DNA of 64,000 nucleotides from CAVSVP01 sp963731125 (GTDB lineage Bacteria; Pseudomonadota; Gammaproteobacteria; Competibacterales; Competibacteraceae), in contig CAVSVP010000006.1 in NCBI GenBank assembly GCA_963731125.1, forward strand, positions 269,118-333,117, given 5' to 3'. Positions 47,596 through 55,492 of this stretch are shown here, piece after piece. A program made the position numbers and the translations under genes. The notes below the pieces were generated by a model. It saw only the letters and a program-made list of their open reading frames with translations, had not been told where the DNA came from and ran no database searches. The number at the start of each line of letters is the position of its first letter. Within the stretch, counting starts at the first letter, position 1.

Positions 47596-50102
47596 GTTCG
47601 CTGCTCTGGCGCAGCGTACTGCGTCATCTGCTTCATCACCCCTGGCAATTGGTTCTGTCCGTCCTGGGTATCGCATTGGGCGTAGCGGTGGTGTTGGCCG
47701 TCGACCTTACCAATGCCAGTGCGCAGAAAAGCTTCCTGTTGTCCATGGAGCAGATTACCGGGCGTGCTACCCATCAAATCGTCAGCGATGCTCAGAACGT
47801 ACCGGAAATCCTTTATTCCCAATTGCGTCTGAAATGGGGTCTACGCAATGTAGCGCCTGTCGTAACAGGCTATGCGGCTGCCGCGAATAAACCCGGCAGG
47901 TTATTTCAAATACTCGGCGTAGATCCCTTTGCGGAAGCGCCATTCCGGGCTTTTGCCGGCAATCGAGATGCCGCCGATGCCAATTTTATTCGCTTGCTCA
48001 CGGAACCCGCTACGGCCCTGTTTCCCAGTGATGTCGAGCAAGCAGAATCACTGGAGTTGCGTATCGGCGAAAAACACGCGCGACTGCATAGCGTAGGCCG
48101 GCTTGACAGCGTTACTGCGCAAGGGCTGATCATTACCGATATCAGTACGGCACAGGACCTGTTCAATAAATCCGGGCGGCTTAACTATATCGACCTAATA
48201 CTTCCTGAGGGGCTCGCGGGAAAGGAACTGGCGGCTAAACTCCAGGGTTGGCTACCGCCGACCCTGCGCCTAGAGTCGATTGCACAGCGTAACCAAGCCA
48301 CCACGGAACTCAGCGCCGCTTTTTCGTTGAACTTAACCGCGATGAGTCTGTTGGCTCTCGTGGTGGGTATGTTTTTAATCTATAACACGATCACCTTTTC
48401 CGTCGTACAGCGGCGTAGTCTGTTGGGATTGCTGCGGGCTCTCGGGGTAACCCGCGGCGAGTTGTTCGCTACGGTGCTGGGTGAGGCGCTGGTATTGGGA
48501 ATCGCGGGAACTCTGCTGGGTAGCCTGCTGGGTCTTTGGTTGGGTTCGACTCTGGTACATCTCGTGACGCGCACCATTAACGACTTGTACTATGAAGTAC
48601 CAGCGCAAGCGTTTTACATTATGCCGCTGTCCTTCGCCAAGGTGGCGCTGCTGGGTATAGGGGCAACCCTAGCAGCCGCTTTTCTGCCCGCCCTGGAAGC
48701 CGCCAGTGCCCCACCCGGCGCTACGTTGAGCCGTATCCATCTGGAAACCCGGTGGCGGGCTGCCCTGCCGTTTCTCAGCCTGGCAGGTTTGGCGTTCCTA
48801 GCTTTGGGCGGATCGGTCCTGGCTTTGTTACCAGGGTTGGTAGCCGCCTTTGCAGGCTTGTTTCTGATGATTTTCGGCTGTGGTCTGCTTACGCCCGGCA
48901 CCATTGTACTGCTGGTGTCTCTGACCCGCCGGCCCCTCATCCGTAGCGGACCGTTGCTGCGGATGGCCATCCGCGATATGGAACGCCACTTAAGCCGCAC
49001 CGGTGTGGCAGTCGCTGCGCTGATGATAGCCGTTTCCGCCACCATCGGTGTTGGCGTAATGGTCGACAGCTTTCGCAGTGGAGTGACGCTTTGGATTAAA
49101 GATCTTATTAATGCCGACATCTATATTGCACCACCGGGATTGGAAAATGGTGGAGCCTCTTCTACCCTGCGTCCCCAGGTGCTCAGTGTGATTCGGAACA
49201 CCCGGGGTGTGGCGGCCATGTCTACCTACCGGCGTAATAAAGTGAATGTGGACGGAAGACCCGTGCAGCTGTTGGCATTAGATCCGGCGCCGGCGGCCAA
49301 GGCGGGTTACCGCCTAATCGCAGGCCAGCCGGAGACGGTCTGGCACGCTTTTGACACCGCCGGCGCCGTCGTCGTCTCCGAACCCCTGGCCTATCGCCGG
49401 CAGATCCACGCCGGCGAACACATCACGCTGCCTACCCCGAGCGGCCCGAGAACCTTTCCCGTAGCAGGGGTGTTTTTGGATTACGGTTCAGAGCACGGCC
49501 GCATTTTAATGCAGCGAAGTACTTATCAACGTTTCTGGAATGATGCGGCGGTGGATTCCGTCGCCATTTACACGGCACCGAAAGCGAGTGTAACCCCCTT
49601 ACGGGAGCGCCTGGAAAACCGTGTTGGTCATCTGCAAAAGCTTATCATGCGTTCAAACCGTGACATTCAAGCCTTTACCCTCGCCGTCTTTGAGCGGACC
49701 TTTACCATTACCAACGTGCTGCGCCTGCTGGCTGTGATTGTGGCTTTTGTGGGAATTTTAAGTGCGCTGCTGGCCATGCAGTTGGAGCGGGCCCGCGAAT
49801 TCGCCATCTTGCGAGCCACCGGCATGACCGTCGGCGAAGTGGGTTGGCTGGTGTCTTTGCAAACCGGCTTTATGGGCCTACTGGCGGGGTTGCTTTCCAT
49901 TCCGGTGGGTTTGGGGCTGGCTGCCATATTGATTTTCGTGATTAACCGCCGCGCCTTTGGCTGGACGCTGCCCTTCGAAGTGGACTTTTGGATACTGGTT
50001 CAGGCCGTACTGTTGGCCATTATCGCGGCCCTCTTGGCAGGCATATACCCCATTCGGCGTATGGCTCTGACCCATCCTGCCGACGCTTTACGTGAGGAAT
50101 AA
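47592..50102 (+). CDS. FtsX-family ABC transporter permease
   Basis: Large permease of 836 aa with two FtsX modules. An N-terminal segment (about 15-38) is followed by a periplasmic MacB-like domain, then segments near 235-385. The second half repeats the plan, starting at AIRDMERHLSRTGVAVAALMIAV (about 456) and ending with three segments at 710-830 and a final ALTHPADALREE typical of FtsX permeases. With the ATPase it forms a transporter whose substrate is unknown; lipid or lipoprotein export is possible. In some genomes a lipocalin-like partner follows; here uppP comes next, 91 bases away. Confidence 0.9.
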   Translation: MSSLLWRSVLRHLLHHPWQLVLSVLGIALGVAVVLAVDLTNASAQKSFLLSMEQITGRATHQIVSDAQNVPEILYSQLRLKWGLRNVAPVVTGYAAAANKPGRLFQILGVDPFAEAPFRAFAGNRDAADANFIRLLTEPATALFPSDVEQAESLELRIGEKHARLHSVGRLDSVTAQGLIITDISTAQDLFNKSGRLNYIDLILPEGLAGKELAAKLQGWLPPTLRLESIAQRNQATTELSAAFSLNLTAMSLLALVVGMFLIYNTITFSVVQRRSLLGLLRALGVTRGELFATVLGEALVLGIAGTLLGSLLGLWLGSTLVHLVTRTINDLYYEVPAQAFYIMPLSFAKVALLGIGATLAAAFLPALEAASAPPGATLSRIHLETRWRAALPFLSLAGLAFLALGGSVLALLPGLVAAFAGLFLMIFGCGLLTPGTIVLLVSLTRRPLIRSGPLLRMAIRDMERHLSRTGVAVAALMIAVSATIGVGVMVDSFRSGVTLWIKDLINADIYIAPPGLENGGASSTLRPQVLSVIRNTRGVAAMSTYRRNKVNVDGRPVQLLALDPAPAAKAGYRLIAGQPETVWHAFDTAGAVVVSEPLAYRRQIHAGEHITLPTPSGPRTFPVAGVFLDYGSEHGRILMQRSTYQRFWNDAAVDSVAIYTAPKASVTPLRERLENRVGHLQKLIMRSNRDIQAFTLAVFERTFTITNVLRLLAVIVAFVGILSALLAMQLERAREFAILRATGMTVGEVGWLVSLQTGFMGLLAGLLSIPVGLGLAAILIFVINRRAFGWTLPFEVDFWILVQAVLLAIIAALLAGIYPIRRMALTHPADALREE

Positions 50103-50193
50103 CCAAATCCTCGCAAAATTCACTTAGGCGTCACCATCGGGAATCGTTACAATGCGCGCTTATCTTTAGCGGGCCGCGCCTTAGGAAAAGCAG

Positions 50194-50997
50194 GTGGACA
50201 TCATTCAAATCATCACGTTAGCTCTGGTACAGGGTCTCACCGAGTTTCTTCCTATCTCCAGTTCCGCCCATCTCATTCTGGTACCTGTGCTAACCAACTG
50301 GGAAGATCAGGGCCTAGCTTTCGATGTAGCCGTTCATGTCGGCACCCTTGGAGCCGTCGTGTTCTATTTCCGTCAGGAAGTAGCCGCCATGGCCCGCGAG
50401 TGGGGACACTCGCTTTGGGATAGAAAGTTAACGTCCGATGCCCGCCTGGCTTGGGCCGTACTATTGGGCACCATCCCGGCGGGATTGGCGGGATGGTTCT
50501 TTAAAGATTTTATCGAAGACTATCTGCGCTCACCACTAGTGATTGCCATCGCAACGATCGGTTTTGGTCTGTTGCTATGGTGGGCCGATGCCAGGGGAAA
50601 ACAGCTGCGCGATGAACACACGCTTAATTGGAAAGACGTTTTAATCATTGGCGGCGCTCAGGCTCTGGCACTGATTCCCGGCACCTCCCGCTCCGGCATT
50701 ACCATGACGGCCGGCCTAGCCCAGGGACTCACCCGTCAGGCCGCCGCCCGGTTTTCTTTTTTGTTATCCATTCCGATCATCACGCTGGCCGGCGGCCTAC
50801 TGACCCTGGATTTGCTGCAACAACCCGATGAAGCTCATTGGTTGGTGTTGCTGCTAGGCACAGTCATTGCGTACAGTAGCGCTTATCTCTGCATCCATTT
50901 CTTCCTAAAGTTATTGGAACGCATGGGTATGCTGCCGTTCGTGATTTACCGTCTCCTTCTCGGCATGGGTTTACTTGTTGTCTACGGAAAAGCTTGA
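50194..50997 (+). CDS. uppP: Undecaprenyl-diphosphatase UppP (BacA)
   Basis: Integral membrane phosphatase of 267 aa that recycles undecaprenyl diphosphate to the monophosphate carrier used by peptidoglycan and polysaccharide synthesis. LVQGLTEFLPISSSAHL (residues 11-27, with catalytic Glu17) and PGTSRSGITMTAGL (about 161-174) are the two conserved active-site motifs, and about eight membrane segments are evident. The start is GTG with AGGA about eight bases upstream. The gene stop is immediately followed by a higB fragment, so something was deleted right at this junction. Proximity to the EPS genes fits carrier supply but may be chance. Confidence 0.95.
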   Translation: MDIIQIITLALVQGLTEFLPISSSAHLILVPVLTNWEDQGLAFDVAVHVGTLGAVVFYFRQEVAAMAREWGHSLWDRKLTSDARLAWAVLLGTIPAGLAGWFFKDFIEDYLRSPLVIAIATIGFGLLLWWADARGKQLRDEHTLNWKDVLIIGGAQALALIPGTSRSGITMTAGLAQGLTRQAAARFSFLLSIPIITLAGGLLTLDLLQQPDEAHWLVLLLGTVIAYSSAYLCIHFFLKLLERMGMLPFVIYRLLLGMGLLVVYGKA

Positions 50998-51075
50998 TTG
51001 GATCAATGATCAGTGGCGTATTTGCTTTGCCTGGCAAGATGGCAATGCATTTGAGGTCGAAATTGTTGATTACCA
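50996..51075 (+). pseudogene. higB: HigB toxin C-terminal fragment
   Basis: Reading from 50999 gives WINDQWRICFAWQDGNAF followed by EVEIVDYH, the conserved end of HigB-type RelE-fold mRNA interferases. The first two-thirds of the toxin is missing; the fragment abuts the uppP stop. The reading frame then runs into the left end of the IS at 51076 and stops at 51097. Joining the two sides of the IS and removing one duplication restores DYH-TGA and a GGAG box before higA. Confidence 0.88.
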
Positions 51076-52519
51076 CAATACCTTCGCCAAAAATTGAGGT
51101 GAGCGACAGCCCGAGGTGATAGGTTACTCAGGCACCACACCTAAAGACCTATTCTCTCAGGAGGCTGTCGCCCATGCCCGAGATTATGCGGATTTTGAGC
51201 TGTTTAAGCCAGAGCGTAGATGACACGAGCCTGGGTCGTTTAGGTTGCCTTGTAGGAGGGCTGTTAGCGATGACAGGGCGGGTGACGATGCGGGGGCTGT
51301 CGCGCTGGACCGAGCGCGGGGGGAGCTACCGTACGCTACAGCGGTTTTTCAACACCACGCTGAGCTGGGGGCAGCTGCATTGGCTGGTGATTCGCCAGCA
51401 CCTGCTTGGCGATGAAACGCAGTGGCTGCTGGCCGGCGATGAGGTGGTGGTGAGCAAAGCGGGCAAGAAGACGCACGGTCTGGATCGTTTTTTCTCCTCG
51501 GTGTTTGGCAGGACAATCCCGGGGTTGTGTTTTCTGAGCCTATCGCTGATCAGCGTGCAGCGGCGCTGTTCGTATCCGTTGCGCCTGGAGCCGATTCTCA
51601 AAGACGCGGCCGCGAGCTGCCCGAAAGCGCCCAAGGCGGGCCGACGTAGGGGCCGGGGCCGGCCTGAAGGGAGCCGCAATGGCAATCGCCGAGAGGTGAG
51701 TCTGTCAGCGTATTTGCAGTTTGTTCAAGGTCTTCTGCGCCAGGTGCTGGCACTGGTGTGCCAGACGCTGACCGTCCGTTATTTCGTATTCGACGGCGCC
51801 TTCGGTCATAATCAAGCCCTGCAAATGGTCTGCCGCACGGGCTTGGATCTGATTAGCAAATTGCGCCACAACAGCGCGCTGTATCTGCCCTATGAAGGCC
51901 CCTACGCCGGGCGGGGCCGCCGGCGCAAGTACGGCAACAAGCTCGATTATCAACACTTGCCGCCAGCCTTTCTCAAAGCCACTTCAGTGCAAGGACACGT
52001 TCATACGGCCATCTATCAACTGCACGTTTGGCACAAGAAATTCCCCGACCGGCTCAATGTCGTGGTCCTCGTCAAAACCAACCAACGTACCGGTGCCCGG
52101 GCCCATGTCATCCTTTTCAGTAGCGATCTTGAGTTGGGCTACGAAACGCTCATCGATTATTATCGCTTGCGCTTCCAGATCGAGTTCAACTTCAGAGATG
52201 CCAAACAGTACTGGGGCTTGGAAGACTTCATGGTGGTCAAGGCAACGCCAGTGTACAACAGTGCCAACCTGACGATGCTGATGATCAACCTTTCACAGAT
52301 CCTGATGCGATCGGTGCGCGAGCATTGTCCGGCCTTTAGCGTCAATGACCTCAAAGCCCACTTCCGGGGCCGGAAATACGTCCTGGATGTGTTAAAACTG
52401 CTTCCGCAAATGCCCGAAGCGAATATTATTGACCAAGCCCTTGAGCAGGCTGCCAATCAGGGGCGGATTAATCAAGAACTTAACGCAGCATGAGATAGGA
52501 CTATTTGGCGAAGGTATTG
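51076..52519 (+). mobile_element. IS4-like insertion sequence (1444 bp)
   Basis: Terminal inverted repeats are exact over 16 bp: CAATACCTTCGCCAAA at 51076-51091 and its complement at 52504-52519. The flanks carry a 6-bp direct repeat TTACCA (51070-51075 and 52520-52525). If the neighbouring A/T pair is counted in the repeat, it becomes a 4-bp duplication, TACC. One intact transposase fills the element. It sits exactly at the higB stop codon, between the toxin and antitoxin genes. Confidence 0.93.
51174..52493 (+). CDS. IS4-family transposase
   Basis: DDE transposase of 439 aa, apparently intact. The three acidic residues lie in LLAGDEVVVSK, YFVFDGAFGH and the YREK-type segment YYRLRFQIEFNFRDAKQYWGL, where the spacing Y-2-R-3-E-6-K is exactly that of the IS4 class. 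A basic insert (KAGRRRGRGRPEGSRNG in outline) lies near residue 155. The ATG at 51174 follows an AGGAGG box about ten bases upstream. Being intact, with perfect ends, it may still be mobile, in contrast to the other transposases in the window. Confidence 0.92.
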   Translation: MPEIMRILSCLSQSVDDTSLGRLGCLVGGLLAMTGRVTMRGLSRWTERGGSYRTLQRFFNTTLSWGQLHWLVIRQHLLGDETQWLLAGDEVVVSKAGKKTHGLDRFFSSVFGRTIPGLCFLSLSLISVQRRCSYPLRLEPILKDAAASCPKAPKAGRRRGRGRPEGSRNGNRREVSLSAYLQFVQGLLRQVLALVCQTLTVRYFVFDGAFGHNQALQMVCRTGLDLISKLRHNSALYLPYEGPYAGRGRRRKYGNKLDYQHLPPAFLKATSVQGHVHTAIYQLHVWHKKFPDRLNVVVLVKTNQRTGARAHVILFSSDLELGYETLIDYYRLRFQIEFNFRDAKQYWGLEDFMVVKATPVYNSANLTMLMINLSQILMRSVREHCPAFSVNDLKAHFRGRKYVLDVLKLLPQMPEANIIDQALEQAANQGRINQELNAA

Positions 52520-52540
52520 TTACCATTGAGGAGTAGTTTT

Positions 52541-52843
52541 ATGGGTTACCTTCCAAACATCCATCCGGGCGAAGTTTTGCTGGAAGAGTTTTTAAAGCCT
52601 CTGGGAATGAGTCAGAATCAGCTAGCGCGTGAGATCGACGTGCCGCCACGACGGATCAATGAGATTGTTTTGGGCAAGCGGGCAATCACCGCCGATACAG
52701 CCATTCGGCTCGCTCGGCGGTTAGGCACCTCAGAACGTTTTTGGATGGGGTTGCAGGCGGATTACGATTTAGAGGAAGCACACAAGCGGTTGCTGCATAA
52801 ACGCAGCAAGACCGAGAACAGACAAGGTAGTTCTTTAGGATAA
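52541..52843 (+). CDS. higA: HigA-family antitoxin / XRE regulator
   Basis: DNA-binding antitoxin of 100 aa. It begins MGYLPNIHPGEVLLEEFL, the diagnostic start of the HigA addiction-module family, followed by an XRE helix-turn-helix (MSQNQLAREIDVPPRRINEIV, then RAITADTAIRLARRLGTSERFW). A GAGGAG box lies seven bases before the ATG. The toxin gene upstream is truncated and separated by the IS, so this is an orphan antitoxin; it may persist as a repressor or protect against other HigB toxins. Transcription must now come from within or beyond the IS. Confidence 0.92.
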   Translation: MGYLPNIHPGEVLLEEFLKPLGMSQNQLAREIDVPPRRINEIVLGKRAITADTAIRLARRLGTSERFWMGLQADYDLEEAHKRLLHKRSKTENRQGSSLG

Positions 52844-52888
52844 TCTTTGTCTAGCTCCAGGGCTTCTTTTTTGCATTATCAACTATCT

Positions 52889-53131
52889 TTAATATCCAGC
52901 AAGGTCGCTGAGATATAGTCTATCGACGCTTGAGTGCAGTCCAAGCATCTTCCCACTTCCCGCCGTTAGTCCACATAACGTAGCGTAGTGAGTCCAGCGT
53001 TTATTCCATTTCAGCGCATGCAGTTGGGTTTCGTTGCAGAAGTTCCAGACGGTATTCACCGACCGTGCCCTGGCTTCCAATAGCACGCGCGTTTTGGCAT
53101 CTTTAACTCGGAACGAAAACGTTTTAATCAT
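52889..53131 (-). pseudogene. TnpB N-terminal fragment (IS200/IS605 family)
   Basis: An 80-codon frame begins MIKTFSFRVKDAKTRVLLEA and continues VNTVWNFCNETQLHALKW to LTAGSGKMLGLHS, matching the N-terminal domain of TnpB, the RNA-guided nuclease of IS605-type elements. Similarity ends after about 65 residues; no RuvC domain follows. It is a stub left by deletion, with higA 45 bases from its end. Confidence 0.8.
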
Positions 53132-53199
53132 GTTGGTATGATTGCTGGAGCTAATGATATATACCTGCCACTTCCAATAAAACCGACCCCCGACTCACT

Positions 53200-53241
53200 T
53201 CTTATATATCAATACTCGGCAAGTCTTATATATCAATACTC
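53200..53241. repeat. Short tandem repeat, 24-bp period
   Basis: CTTATATATCAATACTCG occurs at 53200-53217 and again at 53224-53241, separated by GGCAAGT-type spacer bases, giving a 24-bp period. It lies between the TnpB stub and the IS701-like element. Origin unknown; perhaps an iteron-like or replication-slippage product. Confidence 0.7.
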
Positions 53242-53264
53242 GCTCAATATTTTTTGCTTAGTTA

Positions 53265-54817
53265 TCTTGACAATGTCACATTAGCCTCACGTTGGGCCAG
53301 TGTGGGCTCTGTTTTCAAGTCGCTGTTTCTTAAGCTTACTTTTGCGTGATCGGGTGCGATTAAGCAAATGCTCAATCACTCGCTCGGTGGCTTGTTCTTC
53401 GGTCAAGCGTTTCAAAGGCATGACCGCGCGCAGTAACTCCCGGACATTGGCCACAGACAGAGCTGGTAAGACATCCGTTTGCAGTTCTTCGAGCAACGCC
53501 GGGTCACGGGGATGAGCCTGCGCCCAGTCGAGTTGGGTCTGGGCGATGAACCAGGACGCCAGCACGGTCAGGGCGAGATGATGGTTCCAGGCCCGGTATC
53601 TTTGCGCTTGCAACTCGTCCCAGCCCAGCTCGGACTTAGCATCCTGGTTGGCCCGTTCGATGAAGTAGCGTTGACCCTTCCACCAGGCCAATGGTTCCAG
53701 TGACGTGTCCGCCGAAGCGTTACACAGGGCATAACTGTAGCCGTCGGCGGCCTCTTCGCGTATCACCAGCCAGTCTTCCACGGCTTGGCCGTCATGGACG
53801 GTCCAGACGCGGCGCGCGGCGAAGCGTTCGCACAGCTCACCCCGTTCGGTCGCCCGGACTCGAAGGCGTTGCCAGTTGAGGGTCTCACGCAGACGGTCCG
53901 CGCGGACCGTTTCCCCGGCCAGCACCTGCACCTGCGTCGGCTTTTTTCCTCGCTGACCCTGGCGCGGGGGAATGCCGAGCGTCGGTTTTTCCAGGTACAC
54001 AGCCGTGTCGGCCGGGATTTCCGCCATGTACCGCCGCTGGGCCTTGCGCACCTGGGCTCGCAGCCAGCCACTGCGTCCGTACAGGCTATCAAAACCGACG
54101 ATTTCGAACGGCAAACCACCCGCGATGACCTCTTCAATCCCGTCCCAGGCCAGTTCGACTTTGGTTTTGAAGCGTAGCGACTCGGGAATGCCCAGTCGCT
54201 TACGCCGCTTCTTGTGGCTGGCCTCGAACCAAGCCTCGGGCAGAAACAGCTTTCCTGTGATCCACGTCCAGAACCCCACCGCCACCGTGAGGTTCACATA
54301 GCTCAACAACACCCCCACTTGGCTGGTTTCGACTTTGCCCAGCCGGCCGTTGTATTGTTTGGCCGTCCCGGCACTGAAGTCACTGGCCTTCTCCTCGGCG
54401 CTTTCGTCGACCAGAACCACGGCGCCTCTCGTCAGTTCCGGGACGCGCTTTCACTTCCTCCTGGACCTGGCGGTAAACCGCCTCGGCCGACCACGGGGAG
54501 TGACTCATGAAGTGCTGGAGGTTTTGCTCTTCAACCCCCGCCTCGCGAGCTATTCCGCTATCGTGGCGATTCCCCTCCATACGCAGCAGCCCGCTCAGAT
54601 AATGCCGCGCATACACGCTGCCGTCTCGGGTTTGGGTCTTAAAACAGCTCCGGTAGCAACCCCAAAAGTCATGCAGCCGTTGACCCAGCGTATGAATCGC
54701 CTCGGGTACCAGACCCCACCGCCGCCCCAGCTCTTTTTTGTCATCATCCGCACTTTTCTACAAAAAGTCATTATGATACAAACTCATCGATCATTTGGGA
54801 AATGTGACATTGTCAAG
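53265..54817 (-). mobile_element. IS701-like insertion sequence (1553 bp)
   Basis: Exact 17-bp terminal inverted repeats, CTTGACAATGTCACATT at 53265-53281 and its complement at 54801-54817, are flanked by a 4-bp direct repeat TTAT (53261-53264 and 54818-54821). A 4-bp duplication fits IS701-type elements. The single transposase gene on the minus strand carries a frameshift. The same terminal repeat recurs at 55036-55052 as the end of a small derivative. Confidence 0.9.
53287..54747 (-). pseudogene. IS701-family transposase, frameshifted
   Basis: Reading the minus strand from the ATG at 54747 gives MMTKKELGRRWGLVPEAIH and continues through CYRSCFKTQTRDGSVYARHYL and REAGVEEQNLQHFMSHSPW to EEVKARP. 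There an extra base in a run of three G/C pairs (54438-54442) shifts the frame; ELTRGAVVLVDESAEEKASDF continues in the next frame to 53287. The downstream part has the DDE landmarks VLVDES, EIVGFDSLYG and RYFIERANQDAKSELG. The whole would be about 486 aa. Without the shift it would look complete. Sequencing error, recent mutation or programmed frameshifting are all possible. Confidence 0.85.
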
Positions 54818-54833
54818 TTATTCAACGAATTAA

Positions 54834-55052
54834 TTTGATAATGTCAAATTAGCCGGGACACTTTGCAAGCAACTTGGTAGGAGCGAGCTTGCTCGCGAAT
54901 GGACTTGATGACCGCCTATTCGCGAGCAAGCTCGCTCCTACCAACGGATGTGGTATCTAGCATGTCCCGCTTTAAATTCGTAGCTGGCAATAGTTATATT
55001 AATTCATTGATAAATAAATATTAAAAGAAACTGCTAATGTGACATTGTCAAG
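54834..55052. mobile_element. 219-bp MITE related to the IS701-like element
   Basis: The left end TTTGATAATGTCAAATT (54834-54850) matches the IS701-like terminal repeat at 14 of 17 positions, and the right end AATGTGACATTGTCAAG (55036-55052) matches it perfectly. An exact TTAA duplication flanks the unit (54830-54833 and 55053-55056). It encodes nothing and carries a REPIN inside. It lies 16 bases from the full IS and was probably mobilised by its transposase. Confidence 0.85.
54878..54940. repeat. REPIN 2 nested in the MITE
   Basis: Two inverted REP sequences with the core GAGCGAGCTTGCTCGCGA, separated by about 21 bases. The arms are the same as in REPIN 1 (40398-40462), but the spacer differs. 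The REPIN lies wholly inside the 219-bp MITE, so either the MITE carried it or it inserted later. Confidence 0.92.
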
Positions 55053-55056
55053 TTAA

Positions 55057-55492
55057 GTGGTCGCAAAATATGCGACAGCAAATCATACGCTATAAATCAA
55101 AAGCTTAGAGTAATGTAGAGCGAATAACGGGCTATATGTCGCATAATAGAAACATATCTAAAAATCCATTTTAAAGCCTATTTTAAAGCCATTTCGCTTC
55201 CTCGAACATTTCAAGGGTGTTGTCAAGGTGTCGACATGGAGCGACGATATCGAAAGCCCCAAAGACGCAAAAAGGAAATAATAAATTTCCGGTTCCCTTA
55301 AGGCATTGTTCGCTTAGAAGTATTAAAGAACCGGCATTGATTTTGCTCTCCCCCCTTCTCGATTCTTAACTGATACGCATTAAACGTCGCAGCAATAACG
55401 GATGCGCTGCGATTTTTTTATTCATAAATAACCAATGCCAAGAGCTTTTATTTCAAGGTTCTAAGCATAAGAAAGGACCATAGAGGTTTTCT
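55057..55492 (+). promoter_or_regulatory. Structured leader of the 55.5-kb secreted-protein gene
   Basis: This 436-base stretch has no gene. It contains a long-range stem CCGGTTC / GAACCGG (55289-55295 with 55328-55334) and then the terminator-like hairpin at 55387-55419. Upstream, the stretch at 55239-55275 has GAAA and GACGCAAA elements that vaguely recall c-di-GMP-I aptamers, but the conserved 5' GGCAA(A)CC segment is missing, so I do not call a riboswitch. The arrangement looks like an attenuated leader. Confidence 0.4.
55387..55419 (+). terminator. Intrinsic terminator in the leader (possible attenuator)
   Basis: A perfect 7-bp stem TCGCAGC / GCTGCGA (55387-55393 with 55406-55412), 12-base loop, then seven T residues (55413-55419). 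It ends 73 bases before the start codon of the downstream secreted-protein gene. No plus-strand gene lies just upstream, so it probably regulates that gene rather than ending another. Confidence 0.7.

Noticed and set aside
53785..54301. Long plus-strand frames opposite the IS701-like transposase
   Set aside because: They are shadows caused by GC-rich codon bias; the minus-strand frames carry the DDE motifs.
55239..55275. Second c-di-GMP-I aptamer before the 55.5-kb gene (GAAA and GACGCAAA elements)
   Set aside because: The conserved 5' GCAAACC segment and matching hairpins are missing. Kept only as an unassigned structured leader.
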